Origin: Sphingosinicellaceae bacterium
GTDB taxonomy: Bacteria > Pseudomonadota > Alphaproteobacteria > Sphingomonadales > Sphingomonadaceae
Length of the DNA: 64,000 nt
Reading direction: 5' to 3'
NCBI GenBank assembly: GCA_019285715.1
Contig: CP079108.1
Coordinates: forward strand, 1-64,000
A program made the position numbers and the translations under genes. The notes beneath the pieces are model-generated. The model worked only from the letters and a program-made list of their open reading frames with translations. It did not search any database and had not been told where the DNA came from. Numbering within the stretch: position 1 is the first letter of the stretch; each line of letters opens with the position of its first letter. This document shows positions 46,041 to 54,559 of this stretch, piece after piece.

Positions 46041-46687
46041 CGCTCGAACTCCACGCGCATCCGTTCTCATCCTATTGCCAGAAGGTCCTGATCGCGCTGT
46101 ACGAAAACGCGACGCCGTTCGCGTATCGGACGCTCGAGGGCGAAGCGGCGATGGCGGACTTGAAGGCGCTGTGGCCGCTTGGGCGCTTCCCGCTTCTCGT
46201 CGACGACGGACATGCGGTGGCGGAAGCGAGCATCATCGTCGAGCACCTCTGCCTGCATCATCCCGGCCCGGTCGAACTGGTGCCGCGCAATCCGGTGGCG
46301 GCGCTGCCGGTGCGGGCGATGGACCGTGTTTTCGACAATTACGTGATGACCCCGATGCAGACGATTGTCGCCGACGCGATGCGTCCCGAAGCCGAGCGCG
46401 ACGCCACGGCGGTCGCGGCAGCGCGGGCGACCCTCGGCACCGCTTACGCCTGGCTCGACACGAAGCTGACCGGGCAGGAGTGGGCGGCGGGGAGCTTCAG
46501 CCTTGCCGACTGCGCGGCGGCACCGGCGCTGTTCTATGCGGACTGGGTGCAGCCGATCGACGCGAGCTTCCCAAACCTGGCCGCGTATCGGCGCCGCTTG
46601 CTGGCGCGCCCGTCGATGGCGCGCGCGGTTGACGAGGCGCGGCCTTACCGGAAATATTTTCCGCCCGGCGCACCCGACCGCGACTAG
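46037..46687 (+). CDS. Glutathione S-transferase family protein
   Basis: A 216-residue cytosolic protein starting with GTG at 46037. The N-terminal thioredoxin fold ([20 protein letters not shown], then [19 protein letters not shown] and IIVEHL near 68) binds glutathione through the proline-bearing and E-A-S-I-I motifs. The helical C-terminal domain contains [16 protein letters not shown] near 155. It could conjugate electrophiles or serve another thiol task. It is coupled to phoD, with no functional link known, and overlaps the convergent aroB gene by 4 bases. Confidence 0.9.
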   Translation: MTLELHAHPFSSYCQKVLIALYENATPFAYRTLEGEAAMADLKALWPLGRFPLLVDDGHAVAEASIIVEHLCLHHPGPVELVPRNPVAALPVRAMDRVFDNYVMTPMQTIVADAMRPEAERDATAVAAARATLGTAYAWLDTKLTGQEWAAGSFSLADCAAAPALFYADWVQPIDASFPNLAAYRRRLLARPSMARAVDEARPYRKYFPPGAPDRD

Positions 46688-47778
46688 GGGAGCCGGCGCC
46701 CGAGGAACGCCTCGACCGTTGCCAGGTCGACGTCCTTCGCCACGAACGCCTGCCCGATACCGCGCGCGAGAATGAAGGCGAGCTTGCCCGCCGCCATCTT
46801 CTTGTCCTGCCGCATGAAGTCGACGAGCAGCGGCGCCGGTCCGGGGCCGGGTGGGTCCACCGGCAAGCCCGCCGCGATCAGGTGAGCGCGGACCTGCGCG
46901 GCGTCGCCGTCGCTGCACAGGCCCTGCTCGGCGGAGAACGCAAACGCCAGCGCCATGCCGATCGCGACCGCCTCGCCGTGTAGCAGCCGGTCGGAGAAAC
47001 CCGCCTCCGCCTCGAAGGCATGCCCGAACGTGTGGCCGAGATTGAGCAAAGCGCGCGCCCCGCTGGTCTCGCGCTCGTCGGCGGCGACGGTCACGGCCTT
47101 GGCGCGGCAGCTCGCGGCGATGGCTTCGGCAAGGATCTCGGGGTCGCGGGCCATCAGCCGGGCGACGTTGGCATCGCACCAGTCGAAGAGCGCCGCATCG
47201 GCGATCAGGCCGTATTTGACGACCTCGGCATAGCCGGCGCGCAGCTCGCGATCCGGCAAGGTCGCCAGCACCTGCGGGTCGATCAGCACCAGCGCGGGCT
47301 GGTGGAACGCCCCGACGAGGTTCTTGCCCGCCAGCGCGTTGATCGCGGTCTTGCCGCCGACCGAACTGTCGACTTGCGCGAGCAAGGTCGTCGGGACCTG
47401 CACGAAACGCGCGCCGCGCCGCAGTATCGCCGCCGCGAAGCCGGTCAGGTCGCCGATCACCCCGCCGCCGAGCGCGACGATGCAGTCGCCCCGCTCGACG
47501 CCCAGCGCCAGCAACCGCTCGACGACCAGTTCGAGGTTCATCCAGCTTTTGCTCGCCTCGCCGGGGGGCAGCACGATCAGTTCGGCGGTCAGCCCGCAGG
47601 CGGCGAGGCTGGCGGTGAAGGCCTCCCCGTAGAGCGCCGCGACGTTGGTGTCGGTGACCACCGCGATCCGCCGGTTGCCGCCGAGCGCGGCGATGTGCGC
47701 GCCCGCCTCAGCCAGCAGCCCGCCGGCGATGTGGATCGGGTAGGCACGGTCGCCGAGCGCGACATCGACGGTGATCAA
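46684..47778 (-). CDS. aroB: 3-dehydroquinate synthase
   Basis: A 364-residue enzyme of the shikimate pathway that cyclises DAHP to 3-dehydroquinate, using NAD and zinc. Conserved motifs are [14 protein letters not shown] near 73, [16 protein letters not shown] near 103, [18 protein letters not shown] near 127, [10 protein letters not shown] near 147 and [13 protein letters not shown] near 242 (zinc histidines). It follows aroK with a 4-base ATGA overlap. This aroK-aroB pair is conserved in alphaproteobacteria. Confidence 0.97.
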   Translation of the reverse strand: MITVDVALGDRAYPIHIAGGLLAEAGAHIAALGGNRRIAVVTDTNVAALYGEAFTASLAACGLTAELIVLPPGEASKSWMNLELVVERLLALGVERGDCIVALGGGVIGDLTGFAAAILRRGARFVQVPTTLLAQVDSSVGGKTAINALAGKNLVGAFHQPALVLIDPQVLATLPDRELRAGYAEVVKYGLIADAALFDWCDANVARLMARDPEILAEAIAASCRAKAVTVAADERETSGARALLNLGHTFGHAFEAEAGFSDRLLHGEAVAIGMALAFAFSAEQGLCSDGDAAQVRAHLIAAGLPVDPPGPGPAPLLVDFMRQDKKMAAGKLAFILARGIGQAFVAKDVDLATVEAFLGRRLP

Positions 47779-48365
47779 GCCTTGCTCCGGTGCTGTTCGA
47801 GGGCGGCGAGGATCGCACTCACCGTGAAGTCATGCGGCGACGGTTTCGACGCGATGTGGATCGGTGCCTCGGCGTAGATCGGGTTGCGCACCCGGGCGAG
47901 CTCGGCCAGCACTTCGCCGGGGTCGCGGCCCTTCAGCAGGGGCCTGGTTTCGCGCCGCGCGACACGCTCGACCAAAGTCGCGATGTCGGCATCGAGCCAC
48001 ACCGCGACCGCGCGTTCGAGGATCAGTGCGCGGGTGTCGTCCTGGATGAACGCCCCGCCGCCGGTGGCGATGACCTTGGCGGGGCCCTCGATCAGCCGGG
48101 CGATGACGCGACGCTCGCCGTCCCTGAAATGCGCCTCGCCGTAACGTTCGAAGATCTCGGCGACCGACAGCCCGCTAGCGGTTTCGATCTCGGTGTCGGC
48201 ATCGGCGAAAGGCAGCCCGAGGCGCACCGCGAGGCGGCGGCCGACGGTGGATTTACCCACCCCCATCAAGCCGACAAGCACGACGGTCGGGTGCGGCGCG
48301 CGCCGATTACGGCGCCCTTCCGGGGGCACCGCGGCGTCTTCGGGGATTTTCGCATCGCACTGCAT
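47775..48365 (-). CDS. aroK: Shikimate kinase
   Basis: A 196-residue kinase from the ATG at 48365; a longer open frame upstream is not conserved. Walker A is [16 protein letters not shown] near 34; [11 protein letters not shown] near 57 binds magnesium and shikimate; GGGAF near 104 and the lid R-R-E-T-R-P-L-L near 140 complete the set. The first 25 residues ([20 protein letters not shown]) are an extra polar tail typical of alphaproteobacterial AroK. It is divergent from the small membrane protein gene at 48435, with 69 bases between. Confidence 0.96.
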   Translation of the reverse strand: MQCDAKIPEDAAVPPEGRRNRRAPHPTVVLVGLMGVGKSTVGRRLAVRLGLPFADADTEIETASGLSVAEIFERYGEAHFRDGERRVIARLIEGPAKVIATGGGAFIQDDTRALILERAVAVWLDADIATLVERVARRETRPLLKGRDPGEVLAELARVRNPIYAEAPIHIASKPSPHDFTVSAILAALEQHRSKA

Positions 48366-48434
48366 CGCGGCGCTCGCTATACACCGCGCGACCGGCGCAC
48401 CAAACCGGTGCTTGGCGCCACTGACTTGAGGATT

Positions 48435-48578
48435 ATGATGGGTCGGACGATTTTCTGGATCTTCGTCGTGATCGCGCTGATCGTCGTCGCCGGCGCGATC
48501 TACCTCGCCACCGCCGATGTCCCGGCGCCCGTCACCCACGTCGAGAAATTGCTGCCGAATGCACCGTCGGCTCCCTAG
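48435..48578 (+). CDS. Small single-pass membrane protein
   Basis: A 47-residue protein. ATG at 48435 or 48438 follows GAGG. A transmembrane helix (TIFWIFVVIALIVVAGAIYL, about 4-24) is followed by a periplasmic tail V-P-A-P-V-T-H-V-E-K-L-L-P-N-A-P-S-A-P. The tail ends in LLPNAPSAP, strikingly like LLPDAPTAP in the next protein, which it overlaps by 20 bases. This suggests a common partner or gene duplication. No family is recognised; the function is unknown. Confidence 0.65.
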   Translation: MMGRTIFWIFVVIALIVVAGAIYLATADVPAPVTHVEKLLPNAPSAP

Positions 48579-50304
48579 CGCGGCCCTTGCGGCGGCGCTG
48601 ATCGGCGGCGCGCTCGCGGCGGCGTGGCCGGTGATCGGCCAGCCGGCCGACGGCCCGCAGCAACTGCTGCCCGATGCGCCGACGGCGCCGCCGCCCGTCG
48701 AACCCGATACGAGCGACGCGGCCCCGCCGGGCGACGAAGCCGCGCCGTCGCTCGGTGCCTCGGGCGGCGAGACCCCGACCGAGGACGCCGCCGCGCCGAG
48801 CGCCTTCGACCTGCCCGCCGCGACCGGAGCGGCGATCGACGTCGCCGGGCCGCTGACGCTGGCGCAGGGCGGCTACGGCATGGCCGCGTTCCAGGGTTCC
48901 AACGGGCGCTTCGTCGCGGCGCTGATGCAACGTGTGAACACCCCGCTGGCGTCGCGCTGGGCGCACATCGTGCTGCGCCGCGCCTTGCTCAGCCAGAGCG
49001 CCGCGCCCGAGGGCATCGCGCCCGCCGACTGGGTGGCGTGGCGCGCCGCGCTGCTGACCCGGATGGGCGAGGCCGACGGCGCCGTGCTGCTGGTCGACGC
49101 GGTGCCGGTCGATCGCTTCTCGCCGCTGCTCTACAAGGCGGCGGGCCAGGCTCACCTCGCTGCCGCCGACCCGGCCGGGCTGTGCCCGCTGGCGCAGACC
49201 GGCACCGCGGTCTCGCAGGACCCGCTGTGGCGGCTCGCGGTCGGGATGTGCGGCGGCATGTCGGGCGACGACCTGACCAGCGCCGCGACCTTCGACGCGC
49301 TGCGTGCGCGCGGCCAGGTCGACCGCTTCGACCTCCAGCTCGGCGAGCGCATCGCGACGCTGTCCGGCGGCAACGGCCGCGCTTCCAACATCGAGTGGGA
49401 GACCGCCCCCGGCCTGACCCCGTACCGCTTCGGTATCGCGGTCGCCGCCGGGGTTCGCATTCCCGACGAGCGGCTCGCCGGCTTCGGTCCGGTCCGCGCC
49501 GGCTGGGTGCTGCGCGCGCCCGGGATCAGCGACGCGGCGCGGCTGGCGGCGGTCGTCCCCGCGGCCGCAATCGGCATCGCGTCGGCGGGCGAACTGGTCT
49601 CGACGATCAGCGCGGCGACCGGCGCCGAGGGCAACGCGCTGACTGCCTCGCCCTCCGCCAACCTCCGCGCCGCCTTCGCCTCCGCCTCGGCGGCCGACCG
49701 CTACGCCGCACTGAAGGCGATCCGCGAGGCTCCGAAGGACGCGCGCGGGCGCTATGCGGCGTTGCTCGAAACCGCACTCCCGGCGGCGCGCCTGCCCGTC
49801 GACGCGGCCCATTCCGCCGATGCGCCGGACGTGATCGCTGCGCTGCTTGCCGCCGGCAACGAGGACCGGGCGGCCGCGTGGTGGCAAATGGTGCAGAAGG
49901 ACGACAGCGCCCGCGCCAGGTCGTGGGGACTGCTGGCCGGAAGTGGCGTCGTGCCGGTGACGCCAGAGCTGTTCGAAGCCTGGCAAAGCGCCGACGCCAA
50001 CAAGCACCGGGCCCGGCTGCTGCTGGCGGGGCTCGATGCGACCGGGCGAACCCGCGGCGACTGGGCGAGCGCGCGCCGCGACCTGGGGGTCGCGGCCGCG
50101 TCGAACAGCTGGTCCCGCGCCATCGCCGCCGCCGCTGCCGCAGGGCGCGTCGGCGAGGTCGCGGTGCTCGCCGCGACCGGCCTCCAGTGCGACTGGACCG
50201 CCGTGCCGCCGGGGCAATTCGGCGCGATCGTCGCGGCTTACGAGCGGGTCGGACTTCACCTCGAGGCGCGCCTGCTGATGGCCGAGGCGGCGACGCGCGG
50301 TTGA
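48559..50304 (+). CDS. Large exported Ala-rich protein of unknown function
   Basis: A 581-residue protein from the ATG at 48559, 20 bases inside the small membrane gene. A signal or anchor (LPSAALAAALIGGALAAAW) occupies about 5-25, followed by QQLLPDAPTAPPP and a Pro/Glu/Ala-rich spacer to about 90. The rest is helical and alanine-rich, with a TPR/solenoid-like look (repeated helices with A-L-x-x-A-x-R, e.g. AAADPAGLCPLAQTGTA near 202). I do not recognise a family beyond the conserved hypothetical next to aroK in sphingomonads. Its place upstream of dnaN and its tight overlap suggest a two-gene envelope unit. Confidence 0.7.
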   Translation: MHRRLPSAALAAALIGGALAAAWPVIGQPADGPQQLLPDAPTAPPPVEPDTSDAAPPGDEAAPSLGASGGETPTEDAAAPSAFDLPAATGAAIDVAGPLTLAQGGYGMAAFQGSNGRFVAALMQRVNTPLASRWAHIVLRRALLSQSAAPEGIAPADWVAWRAALLTRMGEADGAVLLVDAVPVDRFSPLLYKAAGQAHLAAADPAGLCPLAQTGTAVSQDPLWRLAVGMCGGMSGDDLTSAATFDALRARGQVDRFDLQLGERIATLSGGNGRASNIEWETAPGLTPYRFGIAVAAGVRIPDERLAGFGPVRAGWVLRAPGISDAARLAAVVPAAAIGIASAGELVSTISAATGAEGNALTASPSANLRAAFASASAADRYAALKAIREAPKDARGRYAALLETALPAARLPVDAAHSADAPDVIAALLAAGNEDRAAAWWQMVQKDDSARARSWGLLAGSGVVPVTPELFEAWQSADANKHRARLLLAGLDATGRTRGDWASARRDLGVAAASNSWSRAIAAAAAAGRVGEVAVLAATGLQCDWTAVPPGQFGAIVAAYERVGLHLEARLLMAEAATRG

Positions 50305-50388
50305 CGGTGACGACCCCGCATTAATCCGCTACCCCGCGCCGTTCGCGCCGCTATAGTCACGGTGCACCGGGGATTTCAGAGGACTAGA

Positions 50389-51501
50389 ATGAAGGCGACT
50401 GTCGAACGCGCGACGCTGCTCAAATGCCTGGCGCACGTCCAGTCGGTGGTCGAGCGGCGCAACACCATCCCGATCCTGTCGAACGTGCTGATCGAGGCGA
50501 CCGAGGACGGTCTACGCCTGATGGCCACCGACCTCGACCTCCAGGTCGTCGAGACCATCGCCGCGACCGTTGCGACGCCCGGCGCGACCACGGTCAGCGC
50601 GCACACCTTGTTCGACATCTGCCGCAAGCTGCCCGAGGGCGCGCAGGTCGAGCTCGCGGTCGCCAACGAGAAGATGACCATCGTCGCCGGCCGCGCCCGG
50701 TTCAGCCTCGCGACCTTGAAGCGCGACGACTTCCCGGTGATCGCGGAGACCGACCTGCCGACGGTGTTCACGCTGCCGGCGTCCGACCTCCGCAAGATCA
50801 TCGACGCGACCCGGTTCGCGATCTCCACCGAGGAGACGCGTTATTACCTGAACGGCATCTTCCTCCACGTCGTCGATGGCACCAGCCCGAAGCTGCGCGC
50901 CGTCGCCACCGACGGCCACCGGCTGGCGCGCCTCGAGATCGACCGGCCCGAGGGTGCCGCCGGCATGCCCGACGTCATCGTGCCGCGGAAGTGCGTCGCC
51001 GAAATCCGCAAGCTGCTCGACGAGGCCGACGGCGCGGTCGAGGTGTCGCTGTCGGCGTCGAAGATCCGCTTCAAGCTTGCCGGCGCGACGCTGACCTCGA
51101 AGCTCATCGACGGGACCTTCCCCGACTACAGCCGCGTCATCCCGCAGGGCAACGACAAGCTGCTCAAGATCGATGTCCGCAGCCTGTCGGAGGGTGTCGA
51201 CCGCGTCGCCGCGATCGCGACCACCGAGAAGACCCGCGCGGTAAAGATCGCACTGGGCCGCGACAAGGTCACGCTGTCGGTCACCTCACCCGAGAACGGC
51301 ACTGCGGCCGAAGAAGTGCCCGCCGACTACAGCTCGCCGGAGTTCGAGGTCGGTTTCAACTACCGCTACCTGCTCGACATCCTCGGGCAGATCGGTGCCG
51401 ACCAGGTCGACATCCACCTGTCGGACGCCGCCGCCCCGACGCTGATCCGCGAGAAGGACGATTCCGAGGCGCTCTACGTGCTGATGCCGATGCGCGTCTG
51501 A
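50389..51501 (+). CDS. dnaN: DNA polymerase III subunit beta (sliding clamp)
   Basis: A 370-residue ring protein that tethers the replicative polymerase to DNA. The three clamp domains are visible: MKATVERATLLKCLAHVQSV at the start, TNIPILSNVLIEA-like (RNTIPILSNVLIEATEDG), FSLATLKRDDFPVI near 105, RYYLNGIFLHV near 152, LRAVATDGHRLARLEI near 170, and the C-terminal ALYVLMPMRV, a typical clamp end. ATG at 50389 follows AGAGGACTAGA. It is not next to dnaA or recF here, as is usual in alphaproteobacteria. Confidence 0.97.
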   Translation: MKATVERATLLKCLAHVQSVVERRNTIPILSNVLIEATEDGLRLMATDLDLQVVETIAATVATPGATTVSAHTLFDICRKLPEGAQVELAVANEKMTIVAGRARFSLATLKRDDFPVIAETDLPTVFTLPASDLRKIIDATRFAISTEETRYYLNGIFLHVVDGTSPKLRAVATDGHRLARLEIDRPEGAAGMPDVIVPRKCVAEIRKLLDEADGAVEVSLSASKIRFKLAGATLTSKLIDGTFPDYSRVIPQGNDKLLKIDVRSLSEGVDRVAAIATTEKTRAVKIALGRDKVTLSVTSPENGTAAEEVPADYSSPEFEVGFNYRYLLDILGQIGADQVDIHLSDAAAPTLIREKDDSEALYVLMPMRV

Positions 51502-51571
51502 CCCGGCCAAGGCTACGGGCGGATCGGGCGGCGATCGTGTCGGGCAGCGATCGGGCCGGCCGGCAATCCGA

Positions 51572-52945
51572 TCAGGCGGCGACCGGACCGCGTCGACGCG
51601 GCCGCAGGCGGCCCAGCCAGCCGCGGCGCTTCCGCGACCCCGATACCACCGCGAGCACCGGCACGCCCGACGCTCCAGCGAGGTCGGTGGCACCAAGGAC
51701 CTCGCGCCGCGCCAGCCCGTCGATCAGCACCGAGGCCAACCCGAGGCCAATGCCGAACACGACCGCGAGCCCGGCGTTCAACGGTATGTTCGGCGCCACC
51801 GGGCGCGGATTGGTAATGACGTCTCCCATCACGACGAGGCCGCTCTCCGAACGCTCGGACGCCTGCACGGCGTTGGCGAGGTTGTTCTGAAGCCGCGTCA
51901 CCTCGCCCTGACGCAACGCCACCAGCCGCAGTGCCTGGCTGATGCGGAGGTTCTGCGGGGCCCGGCCGAGCACGCGCTCGCGCTCGATTTGGTAGGCCTG
52001 CTCGGGGGCAGCCGCGAGTTGGCGGGCCGCATTTCCGGTAATGCTCGCGGCATTCCTGATGGCCGCCATCTCGCGTGAAATTTGGCGGATCAGTTCGTTG
52101 CGCCGGCCGATCAGCGCCTGATAGTCCGGGTTGTCGGGTCCCATCGTGCGCTCGGCAAGCGCGATCTGCTGCTCGACCTGACCGAGCGTGCGCCGCAACG
52201 AGTCCGCGCTGATGCTGCTCGTCCGGAGCGCCGATTCGGCCGCATCGTGCTCCGCCTGCAGACGGGTCGTGATCGCCGAACTCTCGAGGTCGTTGAGCTT
52301 TCCGGCTTCGACATCCGTGCCGAGCGAGGTCAGCACGGTCCCGGTCTCACGCTGGGCCCTGACCAGTTCGTCCTGCGCCTTGGCGAGCGTTGCCTGCGCA
52401 GGCTTCAGAAGCACCGTGAAACGCTCGGCGCGGCGCGCGGCGGCCTCGGTCTGCAGCGCCAGCGCGGTCTCGATGTACGATTCGCGGATGGCGCGGACGA
52501 TCGCCTCTGCCGCTTCCGGATCGGGGGCGCGATAGACGATCTCGAGGGTGCCGCCGCCCTCCAGCGGGTAGGCGCCGACTTCACCGAGCAGGCGCGATGC
52601 CGCCCAGGTCCGGATGTCGCCGTTGCCGCCGGTCTGCTGCTGCCATGCCTCGACGACTGCCGGATTGCTCGCCCAGCCGAGCTTTTCGATGACGCGCTCG
52701 CCGACCCGGCCGCTGGTGGCAAGCAGTTGCTGGGTCTGGACATAGGCCTCGGTCTGCTTGTTGCCGATGCTGATGCCGGTCACCGGATCGGGGCGGACGA
52801 GTTCGAGCAGGACGCGGGCCTTGGCCTCGTACGACTTCGGCAGCCGGAGGCTGATCGTCAACGCGCCGATGAAACAGGCGAGCGCGCACAGCAGGATCCG
52901 CCAGCGGCCGGACCAGACGAGAATGCCGAGCTGCCCGAGATTCAT
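51572..52945 (-). CDS. Polysaccharide chain-length/export protein (Wzz-GumC type)
   Basis: A 457-residue inner-membrane protein from the ATG at 52945. Transmembrane helices are near residues 15-34 (ILLCALACFIGALTISL) and 395-415 (LNAGLAVVFGIGLGLASVL), with a long periplasmic coiled-coil region between (about 160-340, e.g. LKPAQATLAKAQDELVRAQ). The Wzz marks are LPKSYEAKARVLLELVRP near 36 and the P-rich stretch before the second helix (NPRPVAPNIPLNAG). It lacks the C-terminal Wzc tyrosine-kinase domain. It probably controls length and export of the polysaccharide made with the flippase gene, which is divergent at 53085. Confidence 0.88.
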   Translation of the reverse strand: MNLGQLGILVWSGRWRILLCALACFIGALTISLRLPKSYEAKARVLLELVRPDPVTGISIGNKQTEAYVQTQQLLATSGRVGERVIEKLGWASNPAVVEAWQQQTGGNGDIRTWAASRLLGEVGAYPLEGGGTLEIVYRAPDPEAAEAIVRAIRESYIETALALQTEAAARRAERFTVLLKPAQATLAKAQDELVRAQRETGTVLTSLGTDVEAGKLNDLESSAITTRLQAEHDAAESALRTSSISADSLRRTLGQVEQQIALAERTMGPDNPDYQALIGRRNELIRQISREMAAIRNAASITGNAARQLAAAPEQAYQIERERVLGRAPQNLRISQALRLVALRQGEVTRLQNNLANAVQASERSESGLVVMGDVITNPRPVAPNIPLNAGLAVVFGIGLGLASVLIDGLARREVLGATDLAGASGVPVLAVVSGSRKRRGWLGRLRPRRRGPVAA

Positions 52946-53084
52946 GCGGCGCAGCATAGCCTCGGTCGCCAACGCGCGCCAGCATTAGAACCGACCGCTG
53001 GAGCCGCCCGGTTGACAGCCAGCGGCGCAGTCCCCACCCGGTGCATTCGCTTTTCTGCGGTTGCGAAGAGACTGTGCCAACACG

Positions 53085-54419
53085 ATGCGTCGACCGGTCC
53101 CTGCCCGCTATGCCCATCTCGCCCGGATGCTCGGGACCGACCGGCTCGGCGGGCAGACGGTGGTCGCGTTCGGCCTCAAGATCGCCAACGCCGGGGCCAG
53201 CTTCGGGCTCAGCCTGATCGTCGCGCGGCTGTTCGGGGCTAGTGGCAGCGGGCATTTCGGGATCGCCGTGACGACGGTCACGATCCTGTCCTACATCGTG
53301 CTCGGCGGCCTCGACTATACCGTCGTGCGGACTGCCGCGGGCGATCTCCGCGAGGGCAAGCAGGGTGCGGCCCGCGGCGTCGTCAGCCGCGCCGCGCAGA
53401 TCGTCGCGCTGGCGTCGGTGACGATCATCGGCCTGCTGTGGCTGGCGCGGACCAGCGTCGCACGCGACATCCTCCGCCAGCCCGGCATGGTCGGGCTGCT
53501 TGGGATCATGCTGTGGGCGGTGGTTCCGCTGGCCATGCAGCGCATCGCCTCGGCGGCGCTGCGCTCGTCGGGGCGGATCATCGCCTCGCAGGTCATCGAC
53601 GGGCCGCTCGGGACCGCCTGTGCTGTGCTTGGGCTCGGCATCATGGTGCTGCTTCACCGTGTCGACGTGCTTGAGGTGCCGGGGTGGTTCTACGTCACCG
53701 GGCTCGGCATCGGCGCGGGCGCGGGCTGGCTGGTCTATCTGCGCAGCGTGCGGACGTGGCCGAAGGCGGAACCGGCGTTGGCGTGGCCGCTGCTGGCGGC
53801 CGGGCTGCCGGTGGTCGCGCTCAACCTCTCGAACGCCTTCACCGAATGGTACACGACGGTTTCGCTGGGCAGCTACTGGCCCGCCGCGGTCGTCGGTCAG
53901 TACCGCGCGGCGTGGCAGTTCGTGGCGATCGCGGGCCTGGTCCAGGTCGCGATGGACACCATCATCGGGCCGCGCATCGCCGCCGCGGCGCGGGTCGGCG
54001 CGACCCACGAGATCGCGCTGGTGGCGCGCAAGTCGATCCTGCTCGTGCTGCTGCTCGGCGGCCCGTTGTTCCTGATGCTGATCCTGTTCCCGTCGCGCCT
54101 GCTCGGTATCTTCGGGCCGGGCTTCGGCGGTGGCGCGCTTGCGCTGCAGATCCTGGCGGTCGGGCAACTCGTTCGCCTCGCCAGCGGGCCGCTCGGCTCG
54201 ATCCTGTTCATGACCGGCAACCAGCGCTGGATGCTCGCTTATTCGGTGATGGGCGTGCTGCTGTGCATGGGCTTCGTCGCGGTGCTGGTGCCGCTCTACG
54301 GCGCGGTCGGGGCGGCGCTGGCGACCGGCGCGACGGTGATCCTGCGCAACCTCGCGGCCGGCATCATCGTCCATCGGGTGCTCGGCATCGACCTGTTCCG
54401 GCGCACCCGTCCTGCCTGA
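53085..54419 (+). CDS. Polysaccharide flippase (Wzx/MATE-like)
   Basis: A 444-residue multi-pass membrane protein with about 12-14 helices, of the lipopolysaccharide biosynthesis/MOP exporter type. It begins LGTDRLGGQTVVAFGLKIAN and shows typical helices VARLFGASGSGHFGIAVTTV near 47 and FPSRLLGIFGPGFGGGAL near 335. It would flip lipid-linked repeat units across the inner membrane. ATG at 53085 follows a divergent 139-base gap shared with the chain-length gene. The ligase gene follows after 140 bases with repeats. Confidence 0.85.
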   Translation: MRRPVPARYAHLARMLGTDRLGGQTVVAFGLKIANAGASFGLSLIVARLFGASGSGHFGIAVTTVTILSYIVLGGLDYTVVRTAAGDLREGKQGAARGVVSRAAQIVALASVTIIGLLWLARTSVARDILRQPGMVGLLGIMLWAVVPLAMQRIASAALRSSGRIIASQVIDGPLGTACAVLGLGIMVLLHRVDVLEVPGWFYVTGLGIGAGAGWLVYLRSVRTWPKAEPALAWPLLAAGLPVVALNLSNAFTEWYTTVSLGSYWPAAVVGQYRAAWQFVAIAGLVQVAMDTIIGPRIAAAARVGATHEIALVARKSILLVLLLGGPLFLMLILFPSRLLGIFGPGFGGGALALQILAVGQLVRLASGPLGSILFMTGNQRWMLAYSVMGVLLCMGFVAVLVPLYGAVGAALATGATVILRNLAAGIIVHRVLGIDLFRRTRPA

Positions 54420-54426
54420 CGACAAT

Positions 54427-54464
54427 GCCGGTTAAGGGCTGACGGCCAAAGCCGGTTAAGGGTT
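54427..54464. repeat. Direct repeat in the gap before the ligase gene
   Basis: GCCGGTTAAGGG occurs at 54427-54438 and again at 54451-54462, 24 bases apart on centre, i.e. just over two helical turns. The copies are followed by CT and TT. The gap (54420-54559) otherwise holds no ORF. Two equally oriented copies on one face of the helix would suit a regulator acting on the ligase gene that starts at 54560. Confidence 0.35.
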
Positions 54465-54559
54465 GTGATGTTGCCGCGGGGCCGTTGCCGCCGTAGAGCA
54501 TCGACGCTGCGGCCGGGCAAAGGGTGCCGCACGACGGCGACCGGGGTTGTTTACTGACT

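Noticed and set aside
53008-53050. TTGACA as a -35 box for the flippase gene
   Set aside because: No acceptable -10 hexamer lies 16-18 bases downstream.
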